The notes beneath the pieces are model-generated. The model had not been told where the DNA came from. It did no database searches and saw only the letters and a program-made list of their open reading frames with translations. 64,000 bases of DNA from UBA6136 sp044350805 (GTDB taxonomy: Bacteria; Pseudomonadota; Gammaproteobacteria; Methylococcales; Methylococcaceae): assembly GCA_044350805.1 (NCBI GenBank), contig JBILGU010000005.1, positions 89,122-153,121 on the forward strand. The letters run 5' to 3'. The position numbers and the translations under genes were made by a program. Below are positions 35,197-43,311 of this stretch, piece by piece (the first letter of the stretch is position 1; the number at the start of each line of letters is the position of its first letter).

Positions 35197-35601
35197 ATGG
35201 AAGCAAACCTAGTAAAGGGGATGATCGGTTTCGTCATCCTGATGGTCGTTGGATTTGTCATCATCGGGAGCACCCGTGAGTCCCAGCAGGAAAAAGTCCA
35301 GGGCGCATTTCTCCAGACCTCCGGCATGCTGAACAGCCTCGCCTTGAGCAAGTGTTCGGAAGCGGTTCAAAAGGAGATCAACACGCACCCCTATACGCCC
35401 TCCGAATCGAACAGTGACGGCATGACCTATGTCACGCTGGTCTGGTCCAACGTGGGCTCGGTCGCGAGAGCGGAGTGCCGCTACATCATCGATCAGGGCA
35501 TTACCCTCTTAAAGCTGGATGACCGGACGTTGATTGAGAAAACGCAGCCGACAGACAGCGTTGCGCCGTCCCAGCCCAAGCCGATGCGCCTCCATCACTA
35601 A
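35197..35601 (+). CDS. Small membrane-anchored protein of unknown function
   Basis: A 134-aa protein I do not recognise. An N-terminal membrane helix (GMIGFVILMVVGFVIIG, about 8-24) precedes a small domain with two Cys residues (ALSKCSEAVQKEI and ARAECRYIID) that could form a periplasmic disulfide, and a Pro/Lys tail. It has its own promoter, an AGAGG ribosome-binding site and two terminators downstream, so it is a stand-alone, probably well-expressed gene. The C-terminal domain is likely periplasmic. Confidence 0.7.
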   Translation: MEANLVKGMIGFVILMVVGFVIIGSTRESQQEKVQGAFLQTSGMLNSLALSKCSEAVQKEINTHPYTPSESNSDGMTYVTLVWSNVGSVARAECRYIIDQGITLLKLDDRTLIEKTQPTDSVAPSQPKPMRLHH

Positions 35602-35620
35602 AGGCCCACCCTCAAAACAA

Positions 35621-35650
35621 AACGCCGGGCGTTCAAGGCGCCCGGCGTTT
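35621..35650. terminator. Strong bidirectional terminator between 35197 gene and minE
   Basis: A perfect 11-bp stem (AACGCCGGGCG with CGCCCGGCGTT, loop TTCAAGG) flanked by AAAA on the left and TTT on the right. The symmetry lets it end transcripts from both sides, including the min operon from the right. Confidence 0.8.
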
Positions 35651-35658
35651 CATCAAGA

Positions 35659-35682
35659 CCCTGCCACGCGGCGGGGTTTTTT
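35659..35682 (+). terminator. Second terminator, plus strand
   Basis: CCCTGCC and GGCGGGG form a 7-bp stem with one G-U pair and a 4-nt loop, followed by TTTTTT. It backs up the first terminator. The T run overlaps the minE stop codon. Confidence 0.6.
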
Positions 35683-35968
35683 ATCGCTGGCTGGCGCGAC
35701 CGCCGCGGACCGGGGTCTCGTCGGGAAGGACGATGTTCAGTTCCAGCACCTCGCGGTTCTCATCCTGATCCATGCTGACGGAAATCGCATCGGAGCTCAC
35801 GTTGACATACTTTCGGACGACTTCAAGTAGATCTCGTTGAAGGTCTGCAAGATAGGCCGGCTGCTGACGCTCGGCGCGGCGCTCGTGGGCGACCAGAATC
35901 TGCAGACGCTCCTTGGCGATGGAAGCCGTCTTCGGCCTTGAGGCGCGAAAATAGTCGAGAAGATTCAT
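35681..35968 (-). CDS. minE: Cell division topological specificity factor MinE
   Basis: MinE (95 aa) drives pole-to-pole oscillation of MinCD by stimulating MinD ATPase at the membrane. The N-terminal membrane-targeting and anti-MinCD part is MNLLDYF..., then KERLQILVAHERRAERQQPAYLADLQRDLLEVV, typical of the MinD-contact helix/strand. The C-terminal dimerisation half has VSMDQDENREVLELNIVLPD. It overlaps minD by 4 bp at the end of minC-minD-minE. Confidence 0.95.
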   Translation of the reverse strand: MNLLDYFRASRPKTASIAKERLQILVAHERRAERQQPAYLADLQRDLLEVVRKYVNVSSDAISVSMDQDENREVLELNIVLPDETPVRGGRASQR

Positions 35969-36780
35969 GCGCGCCCCCCAAAGAGTCGGCCGAGCAGGCC
36001 CTTCTTTTCTTCTTCGATGAATCTCTGGGGAACATCTTCGCCGAGATAACGGGCAACGACGTCCAGATAGGCCTGTCCGGCATCGCTCTCTTCATCAATG
36101 ACGACGGGATTACCCGAGTTCGAGGCATTGAGGACCGCCTTTGATTCCGGGATGACGCCCAGAAGGTGCAAGGAGAGAATTTCCTGAACATCATCAACGC
36201 TCAGCATTTCACCGAGCTTGACGCGCTGCGGGGAATAACGGGTCAGGAGCAGATATTCACGAATGGGCTCCTGATTTTGCTCCGCCCGCCGCGATTTGCT
36301 GGCGAGAAGGCCGAGCATGCGATCGGAGTCACGGACGGAGGACACTTCAGGATTGGTGACGACAATGGCGTCATCGGCATAGTACATGGCCAGATGCGCG
36401 CCCCGCTCGATGCCTGCAGGCGAGTCACAGACAATGTAGTCAAAGGTTTCGGAGAGCTCGTTGAGGACACGTTCCACACCTTCCTGCGTCAGGGCATCCT
36501 TGTCTCGGGTCTGGGAGGCGGGAAGAACAAAGAGGTTTTCGCAGCGCTTGTCCTTGATCAGGGCTTGGTTGAGGCTGGCCTCGCCATTGATGACATTGAC
36601 GAAGTCGTAAACGACCCGACGTTCGCATCCCATGATGAGGTCGAGGTTGCGAAGTCCGATATCGAAATCGATCACAGCGGTCCGATGACCGCGAAGGGCC
36701 AAGCCCATGGACAGGGCCGCACTGGAGGTCGTCTTGCCAACCCCCCCTTTGCCCGATGTCACGACGATAATTCTTGCCAC
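35965..36780 (-). CDS. minD: Septum site-determining ATPase MinD
   Basis: MinD (271 aa) is a membrane-bound deviant-Walker ATPase that recruits MinC. The P-loop VTSGKGGVGKTTSSAALS is at residues 7-24; AVIDFDIGLRNLDLIMG is Walker A' and YIVCDSPAGIERGAHLAM holds the catalytic Asp. The C terminus ends with an amphipathic membrane-targeting helix (KKGLLGRLFGG). The order minC-minD-minE on the minus strand is the standard one. Confidence 0.96.
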   Translation of the reverse strand: MARIIVVTSGKGGVGKTTSSAALSMGLALRGHRTAVIDFDIGLRNLDLIMGCERRVVYDFVNVINGEASLNQALIKDKRCENLFVLPASQTRDKDALTQEGVERVLNELSETFDYIVCDSPAGIERGAHLAMYYADDAIVVTNPEVSSVRDSDRMLGLLASKSRRAEQNQEPIREYLLLTRYSPQRVKLGEMLSVDDVQEILSLHLLGVIPESKAVLNASNSGNPVVIDEESDAGQAYLDVVARYLGEDVPQRFIEEEKKGLLGRLFGGRA

Positions 36781-36816
36781 AAGCGCTCTCCTGAAAGGGG
36801 TGATGAGGTAAAAGGT

Positions 36817-37554
36817 TTAAACCGGGGTTACGACCAGCGCATCATCCTTGAGGAGGATCTGGACCAGACGCCCACGGAGCGAGGCATCCTCATCCTCACT
36901 GGTGCGGTAGTGTCCACCGATCGCGATCAACTGCGCCTGAAGGTCGGTGCAGAAAATGCGGGCCTCAAGGTTGCCCTGGACCCCCGCCAGTGCCCGACCC
37001 TTCAGAGGGCCGTACACGTGAATATTGCCGTCGGCCATGATCTCGGCGCCTGGACTGACTTGGGCCATGACGATGAGATCGCCGCCCGCCGCATAGATCT
37101 TCTGTCCGGAGCGAACCGGTTGGTCGATGACCTTGGTACTGGCCAGCGGTTGGCGAGGCGGCGGAATCGGACGCTTGGCTTGCGGGCGCGCCTCCTGTGC
37201 AGGACTTTCAGAGCGGACTTCCGCAAGGATCGCGAGTTTTTCAGCCTGAGCGGCCTGCTGCTGCTTCACGCTTCCCCCCCGCATCCCTACCGGAGCCAGA
37301 GAGAGGCGATGGACCGTCTGCAGCAGAAGGGCAAAATCGAGCGCATCCTTCTCGGCTTCGGGAAGGTCCCCAAGATCCAGAATGATCGGGGCGTTACGGA
37401 AGAATTCGGGCGCTTTGACGAGCTTGTCCTCCAACTGGGTCGTCACGACCTCGAGTTGTGGGCTCAGGATCTTTAAGATCGGAAGGGTAATGGACCCGGA
37501 TTTGAGTTCGACCGCAGCGGAAGGGGACGACGAGGAGGCAACGTTTTCTGGCAT
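36817..37554 (-). CDS. minC: Septum site-determining inhibitor MinC
   Basis: MinC (245 aa) blocks FtsZ polymerisation at the poles. The N-terminal inhibitory domain (about 1-105) includes LKSGSITLPILKIL and FFRNAPIILDLGDLPE. A linker rich in Pro and Ala leads to the beta-helical C-terminal domain that binds MinD: VRSGQKIYAAGGDLIVMAQVSPGAEIMADGNIHVYGPLKGRALAG. Intact and first gene of the min operon. Divergent from the phosphatase-fold gene at 37614. Confidence 0.95.
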   Translation of the reverse strand: MPENVASSSSPSAAVELKSGSITLPILKILSPQLEVVTTQLEDKLVKAPEFFRNAPIILDLGDLPEAEKDALDFALLLQTVHRLSLAPVGMRGGSVKQQQAAQAEKLAILAEVRSESPAQEARPQAKRPIPPPRQPLASTKVIDQPVRSGQKIYAAGGDLIVMAQVSPGAEIMADGNIHVYGPLKGRALAGVQGNLEARIFCTDLQAQLIAIGGHYRTSEDEDASLRGRLVQILLKDDALVVTPV

Positions 37555-37613
37555 CAGCGGAAGGATCCGGGGCGTGGTAGTCTGACCTTCATTCTAACAT
37601 CGGCGCCAAGCCC

Positions 37614-38807
37614 ATGAACACGAAAGCTCATCACGAGGATGCAACCCCGGGGATCCGTCCGGATCCCTTGAACGGGATCGTGAACCTGATGGGATCGCTC
37701 ATCGAAGGTCTGGGGGGTCAACGCCACTCGGCACCCCCCCTACAGGCGCTGCTCCCGGAAGAGATCCGGGATTACCGACAGGTTCTCCTTCTGGTGGTCG
37801 ATGGTTTGGGCATGGCCCCCCTGAGGGCCCTCTCCCCGGATGGCCTTCTGGCCCGATCGGTCCGAACCCAAATGACCTCGGTGTTTCCCTCAACGACCGC
37901 GACCGCGGTCACGAGCCTGATGACCGGACTTTACCCCTCTGAGCATGGGTTGACCGGGTGGCACATGTATTTTCGGGAGCTTGGAACCGTTTTGGCGGTG
38001 CTTCCGGGAAAGCCGCGCTATGGCGGGGTGCCTTGGGGGGCATCGGGCGTTGATCTCAAAAAACTTTTGGGGCTTTCGCCGATCTTCGACCGGATCCAGA
38101 CGCCCTCAAGTCTTGTGACGCCCCACAGTATTTCGGACTCCCCTTTCAACCGAGCCCTCAGAGGACAGGGCGAGGTGACACCCTATGGGGATCTTGAAGA
38201 TTTTTTTGCCCGTCTTGAACGGGGGATTACGAAAACCACGGGGCGTCACTACCACTATGCCTATTGGTCCGAGTTTGATCATATGGCCCATGCGGCAGGA
38301 CCCTTGAGCCAGGAAGCCCAAGGACACCTCAAAGCCTTTGAAGCTGCATTTGAGGCCTTGGTGAGGAAAATCGAGGGCTCATCCACCTTGGTGATCGTCA
38401 CGGCCGATCATGGTTTTATCGATCATGACCCTGCGTCCGTCATCTCACTTTGGGATTATCCCGAGATTGAGACCTGTCTCTCGCTCCCCCTCTCGGGTGA
38501 GGCACGGGCAGCATATGCCTACGTCAAGCCGGGTCATGAACCCCTCTTTGAGCGAGCGGTCACCGATCTTTTAGGAGACCAAATGACGCTCTATCGCAGC
38601 ACCGATCTCCATGCCGCAGGATGGTTTGGAACGGGCCTCCAACATCCAAGGTTTCTCGATCGGATAGGGGACTATGTCTTGTTACCCGCGGGCCGCGGGA
38701 TTATCAGAGATGCCGTTTTTGGCGAGAAAAAGACGGCGATGGTGGGATATCACGGGGGAGTGCACCCCGATGAAATGTGGGTTCCTTTGATCGTGTGCGG
38801 GAGCTAG
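37614..38807 (+). CDS. Alkaline-phosphatase-superfamily (type I phosphodiesterase) protein
   Basis: A 397-aa hydrolase of the phosphodiesterase/nucleotide-pyrophosphatase clan. The two-metal site is visible: VLLLVVDGLGMAPL (Asp), TSVFPSTTATAVTSLMTG (nucleophile Thr), YWSEFDHMAHAAGP (Asp and His), VIVTADHGFIDHD (Asp-His) and HGGVHPDEMWVPL (His). No signal peptide is evident, so it may be cytoplasmic. The exact substrate is unknown; nucleotide-sugar or phosphodiester cleavage is typical of the group. It stands divergent from minC and convergent with mlaA. Confidence 0.8.
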   Translation: MNTKAHHEDATPGIRPDPLNGIVNLMGSLIEGLGGQRHSAPPLQALLPEEIRDYRQVLLLVVDGLGMAPLRALSPDGLLARSVRTQMTSVFPSTTATAVTSLMTGLYPSEHGLTGWHMYFRELGTVLAVLPGKPRYGGVPWGASGVDLKKLLGLSPIFDRIQTPSSLVTPHSISDSPFNRALRGQGEVTPYGDLEDFFARLERGITKTTGRHYHYAYWSEFDHMAHAAGPLSQEAQGHLKAFEAAFEALVRKIEGSSTLVIVTADHGFIDHDPASVISLWDYPEIETCLSLPLSGEARAAYAYVKPGHEPLFERAVTDLLGDQMTLYRSTDLHAAGWFGTGLQHPRFLDRIGDYVLLPAGRGIIRDAVFGEKKTAMVGYHGGVHPDEMWVPLIVCGS

Positions 38808-38815
38808 ATAGCACA

Positions 38816-38833
38816 AGGGGCCCGAAGGCCCCT
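38816..38833. terminator. Hairpin terminator between convergent genes
   Basis: AGGGGCC/GGCCCCT, 7-bp stem with CGAA tetraloop, lies 9 bp after the 37614 gene and 23 bp from the end of mlaA. There is no T tract, so termination strength is uncertain. Confidence 0.45.
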
Positions 38834-38855
38834 GGCGAGATCTCTCTGGCTGGCC

Positions 38856-39800
38856 TTAACGGGCAGAGACGACGCTATCTGAGAAGGATTTAGAGGCCAT
38901 CGGCGTTGGTGCGGGTGCGACCTTGGTATCCAGACCTTGAAGATCCAGATCCATCTGCTGCTCAAGCTCTTCGTCCAGCGGCGGATTGCCATCGTGAACC
39001 ACGTAATTTCTTTGTTGGAAGTACGCGTTTCGGATGAATTCGTAACGGTCGACGGAGGCTTCATCCATGATCTTTGAGGCACTCAGAAGGTCTGCACGTT
39101 GATCGGTCAGGCGAAGGGCGCCCGATGCCAGAATCGCGCCACTGATGCCATTGAAGGTCGTGCCCCAAGAGTAACCCGCCATCGGGTTGATCCAGTTGAT
39201 CGGGTTGGAGAAGGTATCCCCGGCAAGGCCAAAGATTCCTCGGGGGGTGCTGGGTCCGAAGAACGGCAGAACCACGTAGGGGCCTGAAGGAAGTCCCCAT
39301 TTTGCCAGGGTCTGGTCAAAGTCCTCATCGTGCCTTGGAAGGTTCATCTTGCTCGCCACATCGACGAAGCCGGCGATGCCCACGGTGCTGTTGACCATGA
39401 AACGGGCCACGTCCTTGCCGAACTGGGCGAACTTGAACTGAAGAAGATCGTTGCCAAAAACCGTGATGTCGTTGACGTTGTTGTAGAAGTTCGTGATGCC
39501 CTGATTCACCGGGGTCGGCGTCACTTTCTTGTACCCTTGCGCGACGGGCTTCATGACATAGCTGTCCAGCTTGTCATTGAAGCTCTGCATGTTGCGATTG
39601 AAGCCCTCGATAGGGTCTCGATCGTCCTTGGAGGTCGTCGCCACATCCTTTTCTTTGGGCGCGTCTTTGGGTGCGGTTGCTGTGGTCGGTGCCGTATCCT
39701 GTCCCTTGTTGGGGTTGGACGAGCAGCCCCACAGCAGGAGACCTGTCAGACAAAGGCAGGCGATCTTGATCGGGCGAATGGTTGAGTCTCGGTTTATCAT
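38856..39800 (-). CDS. mlaA: Phospholipid-binding lipoprotein MlaA (VacJ)
   Basis: MlaA (314 aa) is the outer-membrane part of the Mla system that removes misplaced phospholipids from the outer leaflet. A lipoprotein signal ends at LTGLLLWGC (lipidated Cys near residue 25). A Thr/Ala/Lys-rich linker leads to the conserved domain with DPIEGFNRNMQSFND, VNSTVGIAGFVDVASKMNL, FGPSTPRGIFG and the donut-shaped C-terminal helices. The other Mla genes (mlaBCDEF) are not in the window. Divergent from rnt. Confidence 0.93.
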   Translation of the reverse strand: MINRDSTIRPIKIACLCLTGLLLWGCSSNPNKGQDTAPTTATAPKDAPKEKDVATTSKDDRDPIEGFNRNMQSFNDKLDSYVMKPVAQGYKKVTPTPVNQGITNFYNNVNDITVFGNDLLQFKFAQFGKDVARFMVNSTVGIAGFVDVASKMNLPRHDEDFDQTLAKWGLPSGPYVVLPFFGPSTPRGIFGLAGDTFSNPINWINPMAGYSWGTTFNGISGAILASGALRLTDQRADLLSASKIMDEASVDRYEFIRNAYFQQRNYVVHDGNPPLDEELEQQMDLDLQGLDTKVAPAPTPMASKSFSDSVVSAR

Positions 39801-39950
39801 TGTTCTCTACGACCTCGTTAGGGCGCCGGCGGAAAGGCCGCTGAACGGATTTTGGGTCGCGCACGGACTGTCGTCCGTATGCGTTGGATCCTAAGCGGGC
39901 ACTATAATGGTCTTGTCTGTTTGCGTCGAGTGAAAATTAAAGCGAAGGGT

Positions 39951-40592
39951 ATGGAGAATCAAGAAGTTCCGATCATGGCCCGACGCTTTCGCGGCTATCT
40001 TCCCGTCATCGTCGACATCGAAACCGCGGGATTTAATCCTCAAGTGAATGCGGTTCTTGAAATCGCGGCGGTGATGGTGACGATGGATCCCCAGGGCCTT
40101 TTGGTTCCCGGAGACACCGTGGCGGCCCACGTCAATCCCTTTCCGGGGTCTAAGCTTGAGGCCGCCGCCCTCAGCTTTAACAAGATTGACCCCTATCATC
40201 CCTTTCGCATTGCCCTCGATGAAAAGGACGCGCTTCACAAAATCTTCCAGCCGATCCGGGCGGCGGTGAGGGAGGCGGGTTGCACCCGTGCCATCTTGGT
40301 GGGGCACAACCCGGCGTTTGACATCGGATTTTTAAATGCCGCGGTGGAGCGGTCCGGTGTCAAGAAGAATCCCTTTCACCCTTTCAGTACCTTCGATACG
40401 GCAACCCTCAGTGGCTTGGCCTATGGTCAGACGGTTCTGGCCAAGGGAGTTCAGGCGGCGGGGATGAGCTGGAACAACGACGAAGCGCACTCTGCCATTT
40501 ATGACGCCGAGCAGACCGCGCGACTCTTTTGTGGCATCGTGAACCGCTGGAGTGCGCTGGAAGCCCTTGAAACAAAAGGCGAAGAGATTTAA
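39951..40592 (+). CDS. rnt: Ribonuclease T
   Basis: RNase T (213 aa) is a 3'-5' DEDD exonuclease that trims tRNA CCA ends and 5S/23S rRNA. Exo I is PVIVDIETAGF, Exo II LVGHNPAFDIGFLNAAVERS and Exo III EAHSAIYDAEQTARLF, giving all four acidic residues. I chose ATG 39951, 4 bp after GAAGG, giving MENQEVPIMARRFRGYLP; a further in-frame ATG lies at 39975. A consensus -10 (TATAAT, 39903-39908) is 43 bp upstream. It is convergent with grxD with a 4-bp overlap. Confidence 0.93.
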   Translation: MENQEVPIMARRFRGYLPVIVDIETAGFNPQVNAVLEIAAVMVTMDPQGLLVPGDTVAAHVNPFPGSKLEAAALSFNKIDPYHPFRIALDEKDALHKIFQPIRAAVREAGCTRAILVGHNPAFDIGFLNAAVERSGVKKNPFHPFSTFDTATLSGLAYGQTVLAKGVQAAGMSWNNDEAHSAIYDAEQTARLFCGIVNRWSALEALETKGEEI

Positions 40593-40915
40593 GCGTCTTT
40601 CTTGAGGGTCGCCTCAAGCAGCGGCTGCAGTTCACCTTTTTCGAACATTTGCATCATGATGTCCGAGCCTCCGATTAGCTCACCCTGGATATAGAGCTGG
40701 GGAAAGGTCGGCCAGTTGGAATAGACCTTGAGGCCTTCACGAATTTCCGGCTCTTCAAAAATATTCACGTGCGCGAAGGGGACGCCCACGTGCTGGAGAA
40801 TTTGTGCAGCGCGGGCAGAAAAGCCGCACTGAGGAAACGTCGGATTTCCCTTCATGTAAAGAATGACGGGGTTTTCCTGAAGTTGGGACGCGATCCGCGC
40901 GTTGATGTCTGTCAT
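40589..40915 (-). CDS. grxD: Monothiol glutaredoxin GrxD
   Basis: GrxD (108 aa) is a CGFS-type glutaredoxin that binds and hands on 2Fe-2S clusters. The active site is QCGFSARAAQIL, with KGNPTFPQ before it; the GSH-binding WPTFPQLYIQGELIGGSDIM segment is present. The ribosome-binding site GTGGAG is 8 bp from the ATG, and an extended -10 (TGATAAAAT) lies 34 bp upstream (complement of 40950-40958). It is divergent from icd. Confidence 0.94.
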   Translation of the reverse strand: MTDINARIASQLQENPVILYMKGNPTFPQCGFSARAAQILQHVGVPFAHVNIFEEPEIREGLKVYSNWPTFPQLYIQGELIGGSDIMMQMFEKGELQPLLEATLKKDA

Positions 40916-41018
40916 CTTTTTGCTCCACTAAAGCGCTAATTACCTACTAATTTTATCAGAATTTCCAGAGGCCTCCTTTCAGGACCTCAGGAAAACAGAC
41001 TATGTCACGCGAAAGACC

Positions 41019-41047
41019 TTAACGGGATACCAGCCCTCAGGGATAAT
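41019..41047 (+). promoter_or_regulatory. Sigma-70-type promoter for icd
   Basis: TTAACG (41019-41024) and GATAAT (41042-41047) with a 17-bp spacer, 32 bp upstream of the icd ATG. Confidence 0.45.
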
Positions 41048-41079
41048 CCAAGCTGAGACATCATGCCTAGGAGAGATTT

Positions 41080-42108
41080 ATGACCTACAACATTACCTTG
41101 ATTCCCGGCGACGGCATTGGCCCCTCGATCGTGGATGCGACGATCCGGGTGATCGAGGCCGCAGGCGTCAAGGTCAATTGGGAGCGTCAGTTGGCCGGTA
41201 TGGCGGCCGTTGATGCGTGTGACAATCCCCTGCCCGACGCGACGCTGGATTCCATCCGAAAGCATCGGGTCTGCCTCAAGGGTCCCTTAACGACGCCAGT
41301 CGGCGGCGGTTACCGCAGCGTGAACGTCACCTTGCGTCAGGCATTCAATCTTTATGCGAATGTCCGGCCGGCGGTCTCTTTCGAAGGCACCGATACCATT
41401 TTCAAGAACGTCGATCTTTTGACGGTTCGGGAAAACACCGAAGGGCTTTACGCCGGCATCGAGCATTTCATCAAGGTGGATGATCGAAAAATTGCCGCGG
41501 AAAGTATGGCCATCGTGACCCGTGAAGGCTGTGAACGCATCATCCGCTATGCCTTTGAGCATGCCCGGAAGGCCAAGCGTCGCAAGGTCACGCTGGTTCA
41601 CAAGGCCAATATCTTGAAGTGCACGTCAGGCCTTTTTCTTGAAATCGGCCGGGATATTGCCAAGGAATATTCGGATATCGAATTTGACGACAAGATTGTC
41701 GACGCGTGCTGCATGCATCTGGTCATGAAGCCTGAAACCTTTGATGTCATCGTGACCACAAACCTCTTTGGCGACATTCTGTCCGATCTTGCCGCGGGAC
41801 TGATTGGTGGCCTGGGTCTGACCGCAGGTGCCAATATCGGAACCGATGCCGCCATTTTTGAAGCGGTTCACGGCAGCGCCCCCGATATCGCCGACAAGGG
41901 CATCGCCAATCCCTCGGCGATGATTCTGGCCGGGGTCATGATGCTGGAGTACCTTGGCGAAATTGAAGCCGCCAAGAAGATCGAAAAGGCCGTGCGGGAT
42001 GTCATCCGCGAAGGCGAAGTCGTGACGCCGGATCTTAAGAAGGACTCCAAGTACGGCACCCATGACATTGCCGAAGCCATTATCGCCAAGGTCAAATCCA
42101 GCCACTGA
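41080..42108 (+). CDS. icd: Isocitrate dehydrogenase, NAD type
   Basis: A 342-aa isocitrate/isopropylmalate dehydrogenase-family enzyme; the short form fits the NAD-dependent isocitrate dehydrogenase of the TCA cycle. It starts ITLIPGDGIGPSIVDAT. Substrate-binding residues lie in GYRSVNVTLRQAFNLYANVRP and TVRENTEGLYAGIEH; the metal site in NLFGDILSDLAAGLIGGLG and the cofactor loop in HGSAPDIADKGIANP. The serine-based RSVNVTLR pattern is that of isocitrate dehydrogenase more than LeuB. A homoisocitrate or tartrate enzyme cannot be fully excluded. Strong TAGGAGAG ribosome-binding site. An integrase lies downstream. Confidence 0.85.
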   Translation: MTYNITLIPGDGIGPSIVDATIRVIEAAGVKVNWERQLAGMAAVDACDNPLPDATLDSIRKHRVCLKGPLTTPVGGGYRSVNVTLRQAFNLYANVRPAVSFEGTDTIFKNVDLLTVRENTEGLYAGIEHFIKVDDRKIAAESMAIVTREGCERIIRYAFEHARKAKRRKVTLVHKANILKCTSGLFLEIGRDIAKEYSDIEFDDKIVDACCMHLVMKPETFDVIVTTNLFGDILSDLAAGLIGGLGLTAGANIGTDAAIFEAVHGSAPDIADKGIANPSAMILAGVMMLEYLGEIEAAKKIEKAVRDVIREGEVVTPDLKKDSKYGTHDIAEAIIAKVKSSH

Positions 42109-42119
42109 TGTGATCTTCC

Positions 42120-42144
42120 GGTGCGGGTTGCAACGGCCCGCACC
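42120..42144 (+). terminator. Hairpin after icd
   Basis: GGTGCGGG and CCCGCACC form an 8-bp stem with a 9-nt loop, 11 bp after the icd stop. No T tract follows, so it is a weak candidate terminator. Confidence 0.45.
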
Positions 42145-42244
42145 CCATTCCCATCCTTTGGAGTGGCACGCCTCCCAAAATCGCCCAAGTTTTCTGTTTT
42201 CGGCAACTTCAAAGACCCTCATCCCTTAAGGCCTCCATCACACT

Positions 42245-43249
42245 TTGCTTCTGGAGTTGGCAAGGGAGGCGTCGGTGGAAAAGGGCACAAGCAAAGCATC
42301 GAGCATCTACACGGTCTCGGATGCCGTCACCGCCTACCTTCGCTGGTACGCGATTCATCGCGAGGCGTTGGAGGACACGAAGCGAGCGATCAATGCTCAC
42401 ATTCTTCCCTCCTTGGGTCATCGCCCTCTAGCGGAACTCAGTACCCAGGAAATACGGAGCTGGCACGAGACACTGGCGACCACGCCACCCCGGGCCCGCA
42501 AGGGAAAAAAGGTCTCCGAACTTCAGTATCAGAAGGGTTGGCAACCGACCTCGGAGGCGAGGCGTTCCCGCCGCGCGACGGCCAATCGGCTCTTGACGGT
42601 ATTAAAAGCGATTTTGAACAAGGCCTTTCAGGAGGGCTGGCTCGAGGACGACATTGCCTGGCGGAGGGTTAAGCCCTTTGGTCATGTGGATCAGCCCGTC
42701 GAGCGGTTTCTGACCGCTGAGGAGTGCCGAAAGCTGCTGGACGCGTGTGATGAAGGCTTCAGATTTGTGGTGGCTGCGGCCCTTTTGACCGGGATGCGCT
42801 ACGGTGAATTGATTCGGCTCAAAGTCGGAGACTTCAAACCGGATCTCAAGGGGGTTTGGGTCAAGGAGAGTAAGTCCGGTAAGCCTAGGTTCGTTCCGCT
42901 CAATAGCGATGGTGTGGGTCTTTTTGCTGATTTGGCCTCAGGGAAAGCCCTGTCTTCGCCCCTTCTCCTGCGATCGGATGGGAAGCCTTGGGGGCGGTGC
43001 CACCAAATCCGCCGAATTCGGGAGGCTTGTGATCGGGCAGGCATAGACCCTCCGATCAGTTTCCACGACCTTCGCCACAGTTACGCGAGTCTCTTGGTTC
43101 AGTCTGGTGTCGATCTTCGGGTTGTGGCGGACCTTCTGGGGCATGCCGACACGCGGATGACGATGCGGCACTACGCTCACTTTAATGATGATGTTCGTCG
43201 GAAAGCGATCGATCAATTGCCGTCCATTTTCAAAGGGGGGCTTGCGTAG
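42245..43249 (+). CDS. Tyrosine recombinase/integrase, N terminus shortened
   Basis: A 334-aa phage-type integrase. The core-binding domain (TVSDAVTAYLRWYAIHREAL...INAHILPSLGH) and the catalytic domain are complete: R185 (LLTGMRYGELIRL), the Lys-containing hairpin, HDLRHSYASLL (HxxR), LLGHADTRMTMRHYAHF (His and nucleophile Tyr). The N-terminal arm-binding domain of about 60 residues is missing; the frame is closed by TAA at 42227-42229 and the only starts are TTG 42245 or later codons. Either the protein naturally lacks the arm or the gene was cut at insertion beside icd. No excisionase is seen. Confidence 0.8.
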   Translation: MLLELAREASVEKGTSKASSIYTVSDAVTAYLRWYAIHREALEDTKRAINAHILPSLGHRPLAELSTQEIRSWHETLATTPPRARKGKKVSELQYQKGWQPTSEARRSRRATANRLLTVLKAILNKAFQEGWLEDDIAWRRVKPFGHVDQPVERFLTAEECRKLLDACDEGFRFVVAAALLTGMRYGELIRLKVGDFKPDLKGVWVKESKSGKPRFVPLNSDGVGLFADLASGKALSSPLLLRSDGKPWGRCHQIRRIREACDRAGIDPPISFHDLRHSYASLLVQSGVDLRVVADLLGHADTRMTMRHYAHFNDDVRRKAIDQLPSIFKGGLA

Positions 43250-43259
43250 ATTAGCAGCC

Positions 43260-43286
43260 TATTCTACGCATAATTTGCGTAGAATA
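43260..43286. promoter_or_regulatory. 11-bp inverted repeat upstream of fic (operator candidate)
   Basis: TATTCTACGCA and TGCGTAGAATA are perfect inverted copies around a 5-nt spacer, 26 bp before ATG 43312. A related half-site TGCGTAGATTA lies at 43243-43253, covering the integrase stop codon, and TGCGTAAATTA recurs at 44512-44522 beyond fic. It may be an operator or a recombination-site relic. Confidence 0.5.
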
Positions 43287-43311
43287 CGGTCCGGTGACTC
43301 TGCGGTTCAAT

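Noticed and set aside
36166..37476. 436-codon open frame on the plus strand across minD and minC
   Set aside because: It is antisense to two well-conserved genes, has no recognisable domain and spans the minC-minD gap; high GC makes such long shadow frames common.
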